Positions 17,866 through 29,236 of a stretch of DNA of 64,000 nucleotides are shown here, piece after piece. The position numbers were made by a program, and so were the translations under genes. Position 1 is the first letter of the stretch; each line of letters begins with the position of its first letter. The stretch is taken from NCBI GenBank assembly GCA_947631965.1, contig CANRNL010000002.1, positions 1 through 64,000 of the forward strand, read 5' to 3'. The stretch is from an uncultured Clostridia bacterium. Its GTDB lineage: Bacteria; Bacillota; Clostridia; Monoglobales; Monoglobaceae. The notes beneath the pieces are model-generated. The model saw only the letters and a list, made by a program, of their open reading frames with translations, was not told where the DNA came from and did not search any database.

Positions 17866-18773
17866 ATGAAGCACCTATTAGGCTTAAAAGACGTTTCGGC
17901 GGACGAGATAAAAAATATTCTCGATACCGCGGAAATTATGAAGAAAAGGCTTGACGAGGACATAAAGAAGTTCGACGAATTGAAAGGAAAAAGCGTTATA
18001 ACCGTTTTCTTTGAGAACAGTACCCGCACCAGACTTTCGTTTGAACTTGCCTCCAAGTATCTCGGCGCAAACGCGGCGAATATCACCTCGACGGGCAGCA
18101 GCGTTGCCAAAGGCGAGACGCTTATCGACACCGTTAAAACCATCAATATGATGGCGGCGGATATTCTGGTCGTGCGCCACAGCTCGTCGGGCGCGCCCAA
18201 GCTGGTTTCGGAAAATGTGGATTGCAGTGTCGTAAACGCCGGAGACGGAATGAACGAGCATCCCACGCAGGCTCTCTTGGATATGCTCACAATACGCGAG
18301 AAAAAGGGCACAATATCGGGTCTTAAGGTCGCAATCATAGGCGACGTTAAGCACAGCAGAGTTGCGAGAAGCAATATTTACGGACTTAAAAAGATGGGCG
18401 CGGAGGTCGTTTTGGCAGGTCCCGCCACGCTCCTTCCGTCACAGCTTGAAGAATTGGGAGTGCGCGTCTATACCGACGTTGAGAAGGCAATAGACGGCGC
18501 GGACGTTGTTATGGGACTTCGTATTCAGCTTGAACGTCAGAGAGCGGGCAACTTTCCGACAGTCAGAGAGTATTCAAAGCTGTTCGGAGTGAACGAAGAA
18601 CGCCTGAGGCTTGCAAAGCCCGACGCGATACTGCTTCATCCGGGGCCTGTGAACCGCGGAGTGAGCTTACGAGCGAAATAATAGACGGAGCGCAGTCGTG
18701 CATAAACGAGCAGGTCAAGAGCGGAGTTGCGGTTAGAATGGCGGTTTTGTCGATTCTCGCAAAAAACGGTTGA
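17866..18773 (+). CDS. pyrB: Aspartate carbamoyltransferase catalytic chain, frameshifted near the 3' end
   Basis: PyrB condenses carbamoyl phosphate with aspartate, the committed pyrimidine step. The carbamoyl-phosphate loop FENSTRTRLSFELA (about residues 50-63) and the HPTQALLDMLT aspartate-side motif are intact. The uninterrupted frame stops at 18681 (271 residues), right after HPGPVNRGV. The family expects GVELTSEIIDG next. That sequence and the full remaining tail (to the TGA at 18771-18773) are present in the +1-shifted frame, so one base is missing from a GTGGAG site at about 18661-18665. Repaired length would be 302 residues, typical of PyrB. It may be an assembly error or a recent mutation. 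No pyrI is seen. Confidence 0.85.
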
Positions 18774-18785
18774 GGAGGAGCGTAA

Positions 18786-20072
18786 TTGAAAATTTTGATT
18801 AAAGGCGGCAACGTTATCGACCCCGCCAACAACATTTCGGAAAAGCTTGATATTCTTACGGACGGCAAAGTAATAGAGGCTGTGGGCAAGGATATTTCAA
18901 GCCCCGACGCAAAAGTTATAAATGCGGAAAGACTTACCGTGATTCCGGGAATTGTGGATATTCACGTCCATTTCCGCGACCCCGGTTACGAATACAAAGA
19001 GGATATAATTTCGGGAAGCCGTGCGGCGGCTCGCGGCGGCGTAACATCAGTCGCCTGTATGCCCAACACAAAGCCCGCGCTCGACTGTGAGGCCTTAATT
19101 CAGTACGTTAAAAACAAGGCGGAAAAAGCCGGTATTATCAACGTATTTCCGGTAGGCTGCATAAGCAAGGGTTTAAAAGGCGAGGAGCTTGCCGAGATTG
19201 GAGAGCTTAAAGCTGCTGGAGCGGTCGGCGTTTCGGACGACGGACGACCGGTTATTTCGTCGATACTTATGCGCCGTGCGCTGGAGTATGCAAATATGTT
19301 TGACATACCCGTTATGTCACACTCGGAGGATTTGGGACTTGTGGACGGCGGCTCTATGAACGAGGGGTATATGTCGACCTATCTCGGACTGCGCGGAATA
19401 CCCAAGGCGGCGGAAAGCGTCGCGGTGACGCGTGACATTTTGATTGCCGAAGAGGTCGGTGCTAAAATTCACATCTGCCACGTCAGCACCGCAAACTCTA
19501 TAGACGCGGTAAGACAGGCTAAAAAGCGCGGCGTGCGCGTTACCTGTGAGACTGCACCGCACTATTTTTCACTTACCGACGCGGCGTGCGACGGATTTAA
19601 CACCAATGCCAAGATGAACCCGCCTTTAAGAAGCGCGGAGGACGTGGAGGCGGTCATCGCGGGACTTGCCGACGGTACGATTGACGCTATTGCGACAGAC
19701 CATGCGCCGCACCATATAGACGAGAAGAATGTGGAATTCGACAAGGCGTTAAACGGAATAATCGGGCTTGAAACCTCGCTGTCGCTCGGAATTACAAAGC
19801 TTGTGAACACCGGCAAGCTGACGCTTTGCGAACTTATAAAGAAAATGACATACAATCCCGCAAAGATAATAGGAACAGACCGCGGTACGCTGTCGGTCGG
19901 CGCGCCGGCGGATATTACGATTTTTGACGCGGCAGAGGAATACGTCGTGGATGTATCGAAGTTCGCGTCAAAGAGCAAAAACTCGCCCTACGGCGGTATG
20001 AAGCTGTGCGGAGTTGTGAAGAAAACGATAGCAAACGGAAAAATTGTTTATGACGGAGGCGGCAAAGAATGA
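18786..20072 (+). CDS. pyrC: Dihydroorotase
   Basis: PyrC cyclises N-carbamoyl-L-aspartate to dihydroorotate. The 428-residue protein is a type I amidohydrolase. It has the metal site [14 protein letters not shown] (about residue 58), the SH at HSED, HICHVST and the ATDHAPHH aspartate/histidine motif (about residue 300). The start is TTG at 18786, with GAGGAG overlapping the pyrB tail end. The 12-nt gap from the pyrB stop in the shifted frame supports the longer pyrB reading. The stop overlaps pyrF by 4 nt. Confidence 0.95.
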   Translation: MKILIKGGNVIDPANNISEKLDILTDGKVIEAVGKDISSPDAKVINAERLTVIPGIVDIHVHFRDPGYEYKEDIISGSRAAARGGVTSVACMPNTKPALDCEALIQYVKNKAEKAGIINVFPVGCISKGLKGEELAEIGELKAAGAVGVSDDGRPVISSILMRRALEYANMFDIPVMSHSEDLGLVDGGSMNEGYMSTYLGLRGIPKAAESVAVTRDILIAEEVGAKIHICHVSTANSIDAVRQAKKRGVRVTCETAPHYFSLTDAACDGFNTNAKMNPPLRSAEDVEAVIAGLADGTIDAIATDHAPHHIDEKNVEFDKALNGIIGLETSLSLGITKLVNTGKLTLCELIKKMTYNPAKIIGTDRGTLSVGAPADITIFDAAEEYVVDVSKFASKSKNSPYGGMKLCGVVKKTIANGKIVYDGGGKE

Positions 20073-20971
20073 TAGATGTATTGATTGAAAAAATAAAAAA
20101 GACGGGAAATCCGACTGTTGCGGGGCTTGACCCGAAGCTTGAGTATGTTCCCGAAGAAATGAAGAAAGCGGCGTTTTCGGAATACGGAAACGGCTTTGAG
20201 GGAGCGGCAAACGCAATTCTGAGATTTAACAAGGCGCTTATCGACTGCCTCTGCGACATAGTTCCCGCCGTAAAGCCTCAATCGGCTTATTATGAAATGT
20301 ACGGTGTGTGCGGTATTCGTACACTGTGCGAAACCATTGAATACGCGCGTTCAAAGGGAATGTATGTAATAGTTGACGCGAAGCGCGGCGACATAGGCGC
20401 GACTTCCGAGGCGTACGCGACCGCGTATCTCGGCGAAACCAATCTTGACGGAGCTTTTGCGCCGGCGTTCGGAGCGGACAGTATGACAGTAAATCCGTAC
20501 CTCGGAACCGACGGCGTTAAGCCGTTTGCCGACCTTTGCGAAAAGAACGGAAAGAGCATTTTTGTGCTTGTGAAAACCTCAAATAAATCGTCGGGTGAGC
20601 TTCAGGACCTGATGGTTGACGGAAAGCCGATTTACGAGTATATCGCGGATTTGGTCAATCAATGGGGCGGAGGTTCACGCGGAAAATACGGCTATGCCAA
20701 TGTCGGCGCGGTAGTCGGGGCGACATATCCTCAGCAGGCGGAAACGCTCCGCAAAATTATGCCGTCGGCGTACTTCCTTGTTCCCGGCTACGGGGCGCAG
20801 GGAGGCACTGCGAAGGACGTTAAAAAGAGCTTTAACGGCGACGGTCTGGGTGCGATAGTTAACGCGTCGCGTTCGATTATGTGCGCTTATATGAAAAACG
20901 GCGGCACGCTTCAGGATGCGGCGCGCGCCGAAGCCGTAAGAATGCGCGACGATATAACTTCGGTGCTTTAA
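20069..20971 (+). CDS. pyrF: Orotidine 5'-phosphate decarboxylase (type 2)
   Basis: PyrF decarboxylates OMP to UMP. The 300-residue length and the motif [15 protein letters not shown] (about residues 108-122) place it in the longer subfamily 2. The catalytic Asp-Lys-Asp network is in the DAKRGD segment. FNKALIDCL and the phosphate-binding VPGYGAQGG near residue 235 are also present. Its ATG overlaps the pyrC stop (ATGA), so translation is coupled. Confidence 0.95.
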   Translation: MIDVLIEKIKKTGNPTVAGLDPKLEYVPEEMKKAAFSEYGNGFEGAANAILRFNKALIDCLCDIVPAVKPQSAYYEMYGVCGIRTLCETIEYARSKGMYVIVDAKRGDIGATSEAYATAYLGETNLDGAFAPAFGADSMTVNPYLGTDGVKPFADLCEKNGKSIFVLVKTSNKSSGELQDLMVDGKPIYEYIADLVNQWGGGSRGKYGYANVGAVVGATYPQQAETLRKIMPSAYFLVPGYGAQGGTAKDVKKSFNGDGLGAIVNASRSIMCAYMKNGGTLQDAARAEAVRMRDDITSVL

Positions 20972-21001
20972 CGGCTTTATTGCGGAACGGAGGCTTTGCA
21001 T

Positions 21002-21757
21002 ATGCTTTGTAAACTTATATCAAAGAAAAACACGGTCGGAAACATATACGATTTTACGATAGAAGCGCCCGAAATCGCAAAGACCGCAAAGGCGGGTCAG
21101 TTTTTGCATATTTTGTGCGGCGGCTCATCATATCTTCGCCGTCCGATAAGTATTTGTGACGTTGTCGGAAAAAGTGTGCGTTTTGTATTTGAAATCCGCG
21201 GAAAGGGTACCGAGGAGCTGGCGAAGCGGGAAACCGGTGAATACATTGACCTGCTCGGACCTCTCGGAAACGGCTTTGACACGTCAGTTGCCGAAAACAG
21301 CGACGGCGCGATAATTTTGCTGGGCGGCGGAATAGGAATCTACCCGCTCTACAAGCTCGCAAAAGAGCTGGGCGGCAAGGCTACGGCGATATTGGGATTC
21401 AGAAACGCCGCTGCGGTCACTCATACATATGAGTTCCAACAGTCCTGCCGAGATTTATTTGTCGCTACAGATGACGGAAGCGCAGGATACCACGGCTTTG
21501 CAACGGATGTTTTGAAAAATATAGCGGCTTCAAACAATATCGCCGCGCTCTATGTGTGCGGACCTACTCCTATGATGAAGATTGCGGCGGAGATTGCGGC
21601 GGAAAAAGAAATTCCCGCACAGGTTTCTATGGAGCAGAGAATGGGCTGCGGTATCGGAGCGTGCGTTACCTGTACATGCAATGTCGGCGGTTCTAACGTC
21701 CGCGTTTGCAAGGACGGACCGGTATTTTGGGCAAAGGATGTGAATTGGAATGAGTAA
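21002..21757 (+). CDS. pyrK: Dihydroorotate dehydrogenase B, electron-transfer subunit
   Basis: PyrK carries FAD and a 2Fe-2S cluster and passes electrons from PyrD to NAD+. The 251-residue protein has the FAD-binding YLRRPISICD motif, a GGGIGIYPL nucleotide site (about residue 103) and the cluster ligands in MGCGIGACVTCTC followed by RVCKDGPVF. An in-frame TTG lies 6 nt upstream. ATG at 21002 is preferred because CGGAGG is 8 nt before it. The 3' end overlaps pyrD by 8 nt, as expected for subunits made together. Confidence 0.94.
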   Translation: MLCKLISKKNTVGNIYDFTIEAPEIAKTAKAGQFLHILCGGSSYLRRPISICDVVGKSVRFVFEIRGKGTEELAKRETGEYIDLLGPLGNGFDTSVAENSDGAIILLGGGIGIYPLYKLAKELGGKATAILGFRNAAAVTHTYEFQQSCRDLFVATDDGSAGYHGFATDVLKNIAASNNIAALYVCGPTPMMKIAAEIAAEKEIPAQVSMEQRMGCGIGACVTCTCNVGGSNVRVCKDGPVFWAKDVNWNE

Positions 21758-22664
21758 TCCGAATATGTCGGTAAATATTGCCGGTGTGACCTGGAAAAAC
21801 CCTGTCACTACCGCGTCGGGTACTTTCGGCTTCGGCAGAGAGTACGCGGAATATTTTGATTTGGGCGAGCTTGGCGCGGTATGCTTAAAGTCGCTTTCGT
21901 CCGAAAAGCGGCTCGGAAACAAGTCTCCGAGGATTGCCGAGACAAATTGCGGAATTTTAAACAGCGTAGGACTTCAGAATCCGGGAGCCGAATATTTTCT
22001 TGAAAACGAGCTTGCAAATTTGAGAAAGTATGATACAAAGCTGATTGCGAATATATGCGGCAAGGAAATAGAGGATTATGTCGAGGTGACAGAAATTCTC
22101 GGAGACAGCGTGGATATGCTGGAGCTTAACATTTCCTGCCCGAACGTGAAGTCGGGCGGACTTGCGTTCGGCACAGACCCGAAAACGGTAGAAGAAATCA
22201 CCAGAAGAGTCAAGGCTGCCGCCAAGGTTCCGCTTATTGTAAAGCTGTCGCCAAACGTTACCGATATTGCCGAAATCGCGAGAGCCGCCGAGGCGGGCGG
22301 CGCGGACTGCCTTTCGCTTATAAACACGCTACTCGGAATGAAGATAGATATAAAGACAAGGCGTCCGGTGCTGAAAAACAATACCGGCGGATTTTCGGGA
22401 CCCGCAGTAATGCCGGTCGCGGTGCGTATGGTGTATCAGGTGCGCTGTGCGGTGTCTCTGCCCATAATCGGTATGGGCGGTATCAGCAGCGGAGAGGACG
22501 CTATTGAGTTTATCCTCGCGGGTGCGAACGCGGTAGCGGTAGGCACGGCGGGATTTATCGACCCGCTTGCGTGGATAAAGGTTCGCGACGGAATTTATGA
22601 CTATTTGGTTGAAAATAATATTGATGATGTGAATGATTTGGTCGGTATGATAAACTTAAACTAA
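21750..22664 (+). CDS. pyrD: Dihydroorotate dehydrogenase B, catalytic subunit
   Basis: This class 1B FMN enzyme oxidises dihydroorotate to orotate. The 304-residue TIM barrel shows NPVTTASGTFGFG near the N-terminus. LELNISCPNVKSGG (about residue 127) carries the catalytic cysteine typical of class 1B, and phosphate-binding GMGGISSGEDA is near residue 242. Paired with overlapping pyrK, it forms the NAD-linked PyrDK heterotetramer suited to anaerobes. Orotate phosphoribosyltransferase (pyrE) and carbamoyl-phosphate synthase are not in this window. Confidence 0.95.
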   Translation: MSNPNMSVNIAGVTWKNPVTTASGTFGFGREYAEYFDLGELGAVCLKSLSSEKRLGNKSPRIAETNCGILNSVGLQNPGAEYFLENELANLRKYDTKLIANICGKEIEDYVEVTEILGDSVDMLELNISCPNVKSGGLAFGTDPKTVEEITRRVKAAAKVPLIVKLSPNVTDIAEIARAAEAGGADCLSLINTLLGMKIDIKTRRPVLKNNTGGFSGPAVMPVAVRMVYQVRCAVSLPIIGMGGISSGEDAIEFILAGANAVAVGTAGFIDPLAWIKVRDGIYDYLVENNIDDVNDLVGMINLN

Positions 22665-22679
22665 GGAGCTTTTACGGAT

Positions 22680-23375
22680 ATGGCAGGTTCCGATTTGGAA
22701 AAGAAGAATATTCACGCAAATCACAGGAAAAGGCTTGACGAAAAGGTTGCTTCCGCAGGGCTTGAATTTTTGTCGGAGCATGAGCAGCTTGAGTATATAC
22801 TGTTTGACACCGTAAAGCGCTGCGACACAAACGCGCTTGCTCACAGGATTTTGGACAGGTTCGGGGATTTGCGCGGAGTATTCTCGGCGACTATGGAGGA
22901 GCTTATGCGCGTAGAGGGCGTAGGCAGGGAGATAGCGAGAAATCTCTCAACTCAGTATGACCGTATGCGCATAGCGGAACGCAGTCTAATAAGCTCGGTT
23001 AAGGAATATAACAAAACAAGCGATATTTGCAGTTATGTTCTGACATGGCTTCGCGGTCGGCAGAATGAAATGTGCGTCTTGATAAGTCTTAACGGCTCAA
23101 ACAGAATTATAAAAACCGAGATAATGTCTGAAGGCACAATAGACCACGTTTCGGTTTATACGAGAAACATAGTTAAACGCGCGATGGACAACTACGCGTC
23201 GTCGGTCGTGCTTGCTCATAATCATCCGAGCGGCGCGCTTGAACCGTCGCCGGACGATATTTATGTGACCGAAAATATTATAGACGCGCTCAAACCTCTT
23301 GAAATTTATCTGCGCGACCACATAATCGTTGCGGACGGCAAGTGTTACAGCTTACGCGAGCATGGTATGATATAA
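22680..23375 (+). CDS. radC: RadC-family JAB-domain protein
   Basis: RadC-like proteins pair a helix-hairpin-helix-like N-terminus with a C-terminal JAB1/MPN metalloprotease-like domain. The DNA-repair role once assigned has not held up, and the function is unclear. The 231-residue product has the HhH-like LMRVEGVGREIARNL (about residue 78) and the metal motif AHNHPSGALEPSPDD (about residues 178-192), the JAMM signature. AAGGAG precedes ATG. It follows pyrD by 15 nt with no terminator, so it is likely read through from the pyr operon. Confidence 0.9.
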   Translation: MAGSDLEKKNIHANHRKRLDEKVASAGLEFLSEHEQLEYILFDTVKRCDTNALAHRILDRFGDLRGVFSATMEELMRVEGVGREIARNLSTQYDRMRIAERSLISSVKEYNKTSDICSYVLTWLRGRQNEMCVLISLNGSNRIIKTEIMSEGTIDHVSVYTRNIVKRAMDNYASSVVLAHNHPSGALEPSPDDIYVTENIIDALKPLEIYLRDHIIVADGKCYSLREHGMI

Positions 23376-23398
23376 CTGAATAAAAAAGGTGAATCGAA

Positions 23399-24136
23399 TT
23401 GTCAAAAATTGCGGTTGTGACGGGAGCATCGCGCGGCATAGGCAGACAGACCGCCGCCCTGCTTGCAAAACAGGGGTATTTTGTGGCGGTCAATTATAAC
23501 AAAAGCGAGGCGGAGGCGGCTTCGCTTGTGCGTGAAATCAAGGCTTTTGGCGGACATGCCTTTTCGGTGCGCGCTGATGTGACCGATATGAATGAAGTTA
23601 ACATAATGACGGATAAAGTACATTCCGTATTCGGCTCGGTAGACCTGCTCGTAAACAATGCGGGCGTTGCTCTGCCGCAGTCGCTTTTTTCGGACTGCAC
23701 CGAAGAGGAGCGGGACAGAGTTTTCGGCGTGAACGTGTACGGCGCGATGAATTGCGCCAAAGCGGTTCTCCCCGATATGATACACAAAAAAAGCGGCTGT
23801 ATAATAAATGTTTCGTCGGTATGGGGAATTACGGGCGGCTCGTGCGAGGTGGTGTATTCAGCGTCGAAGGCGGCTGTTATAGGCTTTACAAAGGCTCTTG
23901 CAAAGGAGCTTGCACCGTCTGATATACGCGTAAACTGCGTTGCGCCCGGCGTTATCGACACCGATATGAACGCTCATCTGAGCCGCGAGGATATGAATGT
24001 TTTGAGTGAGGAAATCCCGCTCGGCAGAACGGGTACGCCGGAGGAGGTCGCGGAGCTTATATGCTTTCTCGCGTCGGACAATGCCAAGTATATAACGGGT
24101 CAGACGGTGAGCGCAGACGGCGGAATGATTATGTAA
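23399..24136 (+). CDS. SDR-family oxidoreductase (FabG/YmfI-like)
   Basis: This is a 245-residue classical short-chain dehydrogenase. It has the NAD(P)-binding TGASRGIGRQ at residues 8-17, NNAGVALPQ, and the catalytic Ser-Tyr-Lys arrangement with YSASKAAVIGFTKAL (Tyr about 153). The C-terminus GQTVSADGGMIM is typical. FabG-type ketoacyl reductases and the EF-P 5-aminopentanone reductase YmfI share this pattern. Location outside a fab cluster makes the FabG role uncertain. The start is TTG at 23399, about 10 nt after AAAGGTG. It ends the transcription unit. Confidence 0.85.
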   Translation: MSKIAVVTGASRGIGRQTAALLAKQGYFVAVNYNKSEAEAASLVREIKAFGGHAFSVRADVTDMNEVNIMTDKVHSVFGSVDLLVNNAGVALPQSLFSDCTEEERDRVFGVNVYGAMNCAKAVLPDMIHKKSGCIINVSSVWGITGGSCEVVYSASKAAVIGFTKALAKELAPSDIRVNCVAPGVIDTDMNAHLSREDMNVLSEEIPLGRTGTPEEVAELICFLASDNAKYITGQTVSADGGMIM

Positions 24137-24157
24137 TTGGTGCGTATTATTGGCTGA

Positions 24158-24200
24158 CAGCGGTTCTCGAAAGCGAAAACACTTTTGAGAACTGTTTTTT
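24158..24200 (+). terminator. Terminator after the SDR gene
   Basis: GTTCTC-GAAAG pairs with CTTTT-GAGAAC and a T6 run follows. The GTTCTC/GAGAAC arms superficially resemble an SOS box, but the T-run and the position before the uvrB promoter favour a terminator. Confidence 0.75.
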
Positions 24201-24230
24201 ATGTATTTTTAAATTTGTCAATTAAAAACA

Positions 24231-24259
24231 TTGTGTTATTTATTAAACTGTGATACAAT
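24231..24259 (+). promoter_or_regulatory. Promoter of uvrBA
   Basis: TTGTGT at 24231-24236, a 17-bp spacer and TACAAT at 24254-24259, with extended TGA. No convincing LexA operator was seen around it. Confidence 0.6.
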
Positions 24260-24314
24260 AAAAAGAAGTTTTGACATTTTAGAAATATATTTTAAAGTGT
24301 GTTAAGGAGCAGGT

Positions 24315-26276
24315 ATGGATTTTAAGGTTGTATCGGAATATAAACCCGCGGGAGATCAGGGTGCGGCTATCGACGCTCTCGTGCGCGGCATAAAAAACGG
24401 CGACAGATTTCAGACCCTTATGGGTGTGACGGGCAGTGGAAAGACATTTACAATGGCGAATATCATAGAAAAGGTGAACCGCCCGACGCTCGTTCTCGCC
24501 CATAACAAAACGCTGGCGGCGCAGCTTTGCAGCGAGTTTAAGGAGCTGTTCCCCGAAAACGCGGTCGAGTATTTTGTGTCGTACTATGACTACTATCAGC
24601 CCGAAGCGTATATACCGCACACCGACTTGTATATCGAAAAGGACGCGCAGACCAACGAGGAGATAGACAAGCTCAGGCACAGCGCGACCGCGGCGCTTTT
24701 TGAGCGGCGCGACGTTCTCATAGTGGCGAGCGTCTCGTGCATATACGGTCTGGGCGACCCGATAGACTATAACAATATGGTGATTTCGCTCCGACCGGGT
24801 ATGGAAAAAGACCGCGACAAGATGATTGAAAAGCTGATTGAAATAAGGTATGAGCGCAACGACATAGATTTTTCGAGAAATAAGTTTCGGGTTCGCGGCG
24901 ACGTGGTGGACATTTTTCCGTCAGACTCTCACGGAAACGCGATACGCGTTGAATTTTTCGGAGACGAGGTTGACAGAATAACCGAGATAAATCCCGTCAC
25001 GGGCGAGGCGGTCGCGGTCAGAAATCACTGTGCGATTTATCCCGCGTCCCACTACGTTACGACGGCGGACAAAATGGAGCGCGCGATAGGCACGATAAAA
25101 GAGGAACTGGTTCAGCGCGTGGAAGAATTTAAGGCGGAAAATAAGCTTGTTGAGGCGCAGAGAATACAGCAGCGCACGATGTACGACATAGAGATGATGC
25201 GTGAGACAGGCTTTTGCAGCGGAATCGAGAACTATTCCCGCCACATAAGCGGACGCGCTCCGGGCAGTCCTCCGTTTACACTTATGGACTATCTGCCGAA
25301 GGACTTTCTCTTGATGGTGGACGAGTCGCACGTCACGCTCCCGCAGGTGAGAGCGATGTTTGCGGGCGACAGGGCGAGAAAGGAAAACCTTGTCAACTAC
25401 GGCTTCCGTCTGCCGTCGGCGTTTGACAACAGACCGCTTTGCTTTGACGAATTTTACGACAAAATAAATCAGGCGGTGTTCGTGAGCGCGACGCCTGCCG
25501 AGTTTGAGCGCGAGCGTTCCGCGCAGATTGTGGAACAGGTTATCCGCCCGACCGGTCTTTTGGACCCCGAAATAATCGTGCGCCCGATAAGCGGACAGAT
25601 AGACGATTTGTATTCCGAGATAGTAAAGCGCGTCGAAAGAAACGAGCGAGTTTTGATAACCACTCTCACAAAAAAGATGGCTGAAAAGCTGACCGAATAT
25701 TTTGAGGATATGGAGCTTCGCGTGAGATACCTGCACTCGGACGTTCAGACGATTGAGCGTATGGAGATAATCAGAGACTTGCGCCTCGGAAAGTTTGACG
25801 TTTTGGTCGGCATAAACCTTTTGCGCGAGGGCTTGGACATACCTGAGGTGTCGCTCGTCGCAATTTTGGACGCGGACAAAGAGGGATTTTTGCGCTCCGA
25901 AACGTCGCTTGTTCAGACGATAGGACGCGCGGCGAGAAACGCGAATGGAACGGTAATAATGTACGCGGACACGATTACAAATTCAATGAGGTACGCAATC
26001 GACGAAACCAACCGCCGCCGCTCAATCCAGAAGGCGTACAACGAGGAACACGGCATAATCCCGCAGACGATACAAAAGGGCGTGCATGAGGTAATAGAAG
26101 CCACTCACGCGGTTGAGGAAACCAAGGCGAGGGGCAGCGTAAAGGCAAAGGATATAGAAAAAGAGATAACAGAGCTTACGACCGATATGAAGAAGGCGGC
26201 GGAGCTTTTGCAGTTTGAGCTTGCGGCACAGCTCAGAGATGAGATAAAACGGCTGAAGGAGCAGATAAAGCCGTGA
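24315..26276 (+). CDS. uvrB: UvrABC system protein B
   Basis: UvrB is the damage-verifying helicase-like subunit of nucleotide excision repair. The 653-residue protein has Walker [14 protein letters not shown] (about residues 36-48). The damage-probing beta-hairpin [17 protein letters not shown] is near residue 90. DESHV is the Walker B box, and motifs V-VI are in GLDIPEV and QTIGRAARN. The C-terminal UVR motif, which binds UvrA/UvrC, lies in the last 40 residues. Length is normal. It is the first gene of a two-gene unit, with uvrA 13 nt downstream. Confidence 0.97.
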   Translation: MDFKVVSEYKPAGDQGAAIDALVRGIKNGDRFQTLMGVTGSGKTFTMANIIEKVNRPTLVLAHNKTLAAQLCSEFKELFPENAVEYFVSYYDYYQPEAYIPHTDLYIEKDAQTNEEIDKLRHSATAALFERRDVLIVASVSCIYGLGDPIDYNNMVISLRPGMEKDRDKMIEKLIEIRYERNDIDFSRNKFRVRGDVVDIFPSDSHGNAIRVEFFGDEVDRITEINPVTGEAVAVRNHCAIYPASHYVTTADKMERAIGTIKEELVQRVEEFKAENKLVEAQRIQQRTMYDIEMMRETGFCSGIENYSRHISGRAPGSPPFTLMDYLPKDFLLMVDESHVTLPQVRAMFAGDRARKENLVNYGFRLPSAFDNRPLCFDEFYDKINQAVFVSATPAEFERERSAQIVEQVIRPTGLLDPEIIVRPISGQIDDLYSEIVKRVERNERVLITTLTKKMAEKLTEYFEDMELRVRYLHSDVQTIERMEIIRDLRLGKFDVLVGINLLREGLDIPEVSLVAILDADKEGFLRSETSLVQTIGRAARNANGTVIMYADTITNSMRYAIDETNRRRSIQKAYNEEHGIIPQTIQKGVHEVIEATHAVEETKARGSVKAKDIEKEITELTTDMKKAAELLQFELAAQLRDEIKRLKEQIKP

Positions 26277-26289
26277 GGAGGGGTAGGTT

Positions 26290-29157
26290 ATGAGAAAGGA
26301 TATATTTATAAAAGGCGCGAGGGAAAACAACCTTAAAAATATCAATGTGACTATTCCGCGCGACAAGCTGGTGGTGCTTACGGGACTGAGCGGTTCGGGC
26401 AAGTCGTCTTTGGCGTTTGAAACGATTTACGCGGAGGGTCAAAGACGCTATGTGGAGTCTTTGTCCGCGTATGCGCGTATGTTTCTCGGTCAGATGGAAA
26501 AGCCCGACGTGGATTATATCGAGGGACTGTCGCCCGCGATTTCGATAGACCAGAAAACCACGAGCAAAAACCCGCGCTCTACCGTGGGTACCGTCACCGA
26601 GGTATATGACTATATACGACTTCTTTTTGCGCGAATAGGAATACCGCACTGCCCGAAGTGCGGCAAGGAGATAAAGCCGCAGTCGATAGACCAGATAGTG
26701 GACGCGGTGACAAGCCTTCCCGAGCGCACAAAGATACAGATACTCGCTCCCGTTGCGAGAGGTAGAAAGGGCGAGTATGTAAAAACCTTTGAGGATGCGA
26801 AAAAATCCGGCTTTGTCCGCGCGAGAGTGGACGGAGAAATGATAGAGCTTCAGGACGGAATTATGCGTCTTGATAAGCAAAAAAAGCATAATATAGATAT
26901 AGTTGTGGACAGGCTTATCGTAAAGCCGGATATGGAAAAGCGTCTCGCCGATTCGGTTGAAACCGCCCTCGAAATGGCGGGCGGAATTGTGAATATACTG
27001 CGCGGTGACGGTGAGGAACTCACGTTCAGCCAGAACTATGCCTGCGAGGACTGCGGTATAAGCATAGAGGAGCTTTCTCCGCGTATGTTTTCGTTCAATA
27101 CTCCGTACGGCGCGTGTCCCGAATGTACGGGTCTCGGAAGTATTGCCAAAATCGACCCCGACCTTGTTATACCCGACAGGGAAAAGAGCATAAACGAGGG
27201 CGCAATTTGCGCAAGCGGCTGGTCGGGCGGCGACGACGGATATATCGCGGGTATGTATTACGAGGGTTTGGCGCGTCACTACGGGTTCAGCCTCGACACA
27301 CCGATTTGCGAGCTTGACGACAAAATAGTTGACATAATATTATACGGTACGGGCAACGAGAAAATTAAGCTGACCTATAACCGAAAATACGCAAGAGGGG
27401 AGCAGTTTGCGCGTTTTGAGGGCATTATAAACAACCTTGCGAGACGGTATAAGGAGACGACTTCGGACTGGCGCAAGGCGGAAATCGAGCGTTATATGGT
27501 AAATATGCCGTGTCCGTCGTGCGGCGGAGCGAGGCTCAAAAAAGAGGTGCTTGCGGTCACGGTCAACGGTAAAAACATCAACGAGGTGTGCGCCCTCTCG
27601 GTGGCGAAGGCGATGGAGTTTTTTGACGGACTGACCCTCACCGAAAAGGAGCAGAAAATCGCCGCGCAGGTTTTGAAGGAGATAAGAGAGAGACTGCATT
27701 TTCTCGTCAACGTCGGGCTGGACTACCTCACTCTTAACCGTTCAGCGGGAACGCTGTCGGGCGGCGAGGCGCAGAGGATAAGGCTGGCGACCCAGATAGG
27801 TTCGAGCCTTATGGGAGTGCTGTATATACTCGACGAGCCGAGCATAGGACTTCACCAGCGCGACAACGACCGCCTTATAGATACGCTCAAAAATTTGCGC
27901 GACCTCGGAAATACCCTTATAGTTGTGGAACACGACGAGGACACTATGCTTGCCGCCGACCACATAATAGATATAGGTCCCGGAGCGGGAGTACACGGCG
28001 GAGAGATAGTCGCCGAGGGTACCGCAAAGGACATTATGAAGTGCGAACGCTCCGAAACGGGAATGTATCTGAGCGGCGCAAAGAGTATACCCGTACCCGA
28101 AAAAAGGCGCAAGGGCAACGGCTTTAAGCTGGAGATTACGGGTGCCGCCGAGAACAATCTGAAAAATATCAACGTGAAAATTCCGCTCGGCACGTTTACC
28201 TGCGTGACCGGCGTATCGGGCAGCGGTAAAAGCTCGTTTGTGAACGAGGTGCTGTATAAGGTGCTTGCAAATAAGCTCAACCGCGCGAGAAAAAAGCCCG
28301 GAAAGTACAAGTCGATAAAGGGCGTTGAACATCTGGACAAGGTGATTGCGATAGACCAGTCGCCGATAGGCAGAACTCCGCGCTCCAACCCCGCGACATA
28401 TACCGGACTTTTCGGCGATATACGCGAGCTTTTTGCGTCCACCGCCGAGGCAAAGGCGCGCGGCTATAAGTCGGGCAGATTCAGCTTTAACGTAAAGGGC
28501 GGAAGATGCGAGACCTGTATGGGCGACGGAATACTCAAGATAGAAATGCACTTTTTGCCCGACGTATACGTTACCTGCGACGTTTGCGGCGGAAAGCGGT
28601 ACAACAGGGAGACGCTTGAGGTCAGATATAAGGGTAAAAACATATATGAGGTGCTCGAAATGACCGTTGAGGAGGGCGTTGAGTTTTTCGAGAACATACC
28701 GAAAATAAGACGAAAGCTCGAAACGCTGTACGACGTGGGTATGGGCTACGTTAAAATAGGTCAGCCGTCCACAACTCTTTCGGGCGGCGAGGCGCAGCGC
28801 GTTAAGCTCGCCACCGAACTGAGCCGCCGCAGTACCGGCAAGACGATATATATTCTCGACGAGCCGACAACGGGGCTTCACACAGCGGACGTACACCGCC
28901 TTATAGACGTGCTTCAAAAGCTGGTTGATTTGGGCAACACCGTAATCGTCATAGAGCATAATCTCGACGTTATAAAGACGGCGGATTATATAATAGATTT
29001 GGGACCCGAGGGCGGCGAACGCGGCGGAGAGGTCGTGGTTTGCGGAACTCCCGAAAAGGTTGCAAAATGCGAGGCGTCATATACGGGTCAGTACCTCAAA
29101 AATAAACTCAAAAAGCGAAAAATGGCTAAAAAGACACAAAACGGCGCAAAGTCTTGA
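26290..29157 (+). CDS. uvrA: UvrABC system protein A
   Basis: UvrA is the dimeric ABC ATPase that first recognises bulky DNA damage and loads UvrB. The 955-residue protein has two ABC halves, with Walker [13 protein letters not shown] near residue 33 and [14 protein letters not shown] near 643. Signature LSGGEAQR occurs twice. Zinc-binding cysteines sit at CPKCGKEIK and at the [12 protein letters not shown] module (about residues 742-775). The start follows GAGGAGGGG. A basic C-terminal extension ([10 protein letters not shown]) is slightly longer than usual. It forms an operon with uvrB. Confidence 0.97.
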   Translation: MRKDIFIKGARENNLKNINVTIPRDKLVVLTGLSGSGKSSLAFETIYAEGQRRYVESLSAYARMFLGQMEKPDVDYIEGLSPAISIDQKTTSKNPRSTVGTVTEVYDYIRLLFARIGIPHCPKCGKEIKPQSIDQIVDAVTSLPERTKIQILAPVARGRKGEYVKTFEDAKKSGFVRARVDGEMIELQDGIMRLDKQKKHNIDIVVDRLIVKPDMEKRLADSVETALEMAGGIVNILRGDGEELTFSQNYACEDCGISIEELSPRMFSFNTPYGACPECTGLGSIAKIDPDLVIPDREKSINEGAICASGWSGGDDGYIAGMYYEGLARHYGFSLDTPICELDDKIVDIILYGTGNEKIKLTYNRKYARGEQFARFEGIINNLARRYKETTSDWRKAEIERYMVNMPCPSCGGARLKKEVLAVTVNGKNINEVCALSVAKAMEFFDGLTLTEKEQKIAAQVLKEIRERLHFLVNVGLDYLTLNRSAGTLSGGEAQRIRLATQIGSSLMGVLYILDEPSIGLHQRDNDRLIDTLKNLRDLGNTLIVVEHDEDTMLAADHIIDIGPGAGVHGGEIVAEGTAKDIMKCERSETGMYLSGAKSIPVPEKRRKGNGFKLEITGAAENNLKNINVKIPLGTFTCVTGVSGSGKSSFVNEVLYKVLANKLNRARKKPGKYKSIKGVEHLDKVIAIDQSPIGRTPRSNPATYTGLFGDIRELFASTAEAKARGYKSGRFSFNVKGGRCETCMGDGILKIEMHFLPDVYVTCDVCGGKRYNRETLEVRYKGKNIYEVLEMTVEEGVEFFENIPKIRRKLETLYDVGMGYVKIGQPSTTLSGGEAQRVKLATELSRRSTGKTIYILDEPTTGLHTADVHRLIDVLQKLVDLGNTVIVIEHNLDVIKTADYIIDLGPEGGERGGEVVVCGTPEKVAKCEASYTGQYLKNKLKKRKMAKKTQNGAKS

Positions 29158-29196
29158 TTTGCGAAAAGATATAAAAATACGGGGATTATGGCATAT

Positions 29197-29230
29197 TAGC
29201 TAACCAAAAGTATATATTTTTGGCTATTTT
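29197..29230 (+). terminator. Weak terminator after uvrA
   Basis: TAGC-taa-CCAAAA pairs with TTTTGG-CTA across a short AT loop, with a 3-nt bulge, and is followed by TTTTTC. Confidence 0.45.
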
Positions 29231-29236
29231 TCAATA

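Noticed and set aside
24158-24193. GTTCTC/GAGAAC arms before uvrB as an SOS (LexA) operator
   Set aside because: The arms are too far apart for a LexA box, they form a stem followed by T6, and they lie upstream of the promoter rather than over it. A terminator explains them better.
27742-28959. Long minus-strand open frame inside uvrA
   Set aside because: Shadow of a conserved, intact uvrA; no start signals and no recognisable domain.
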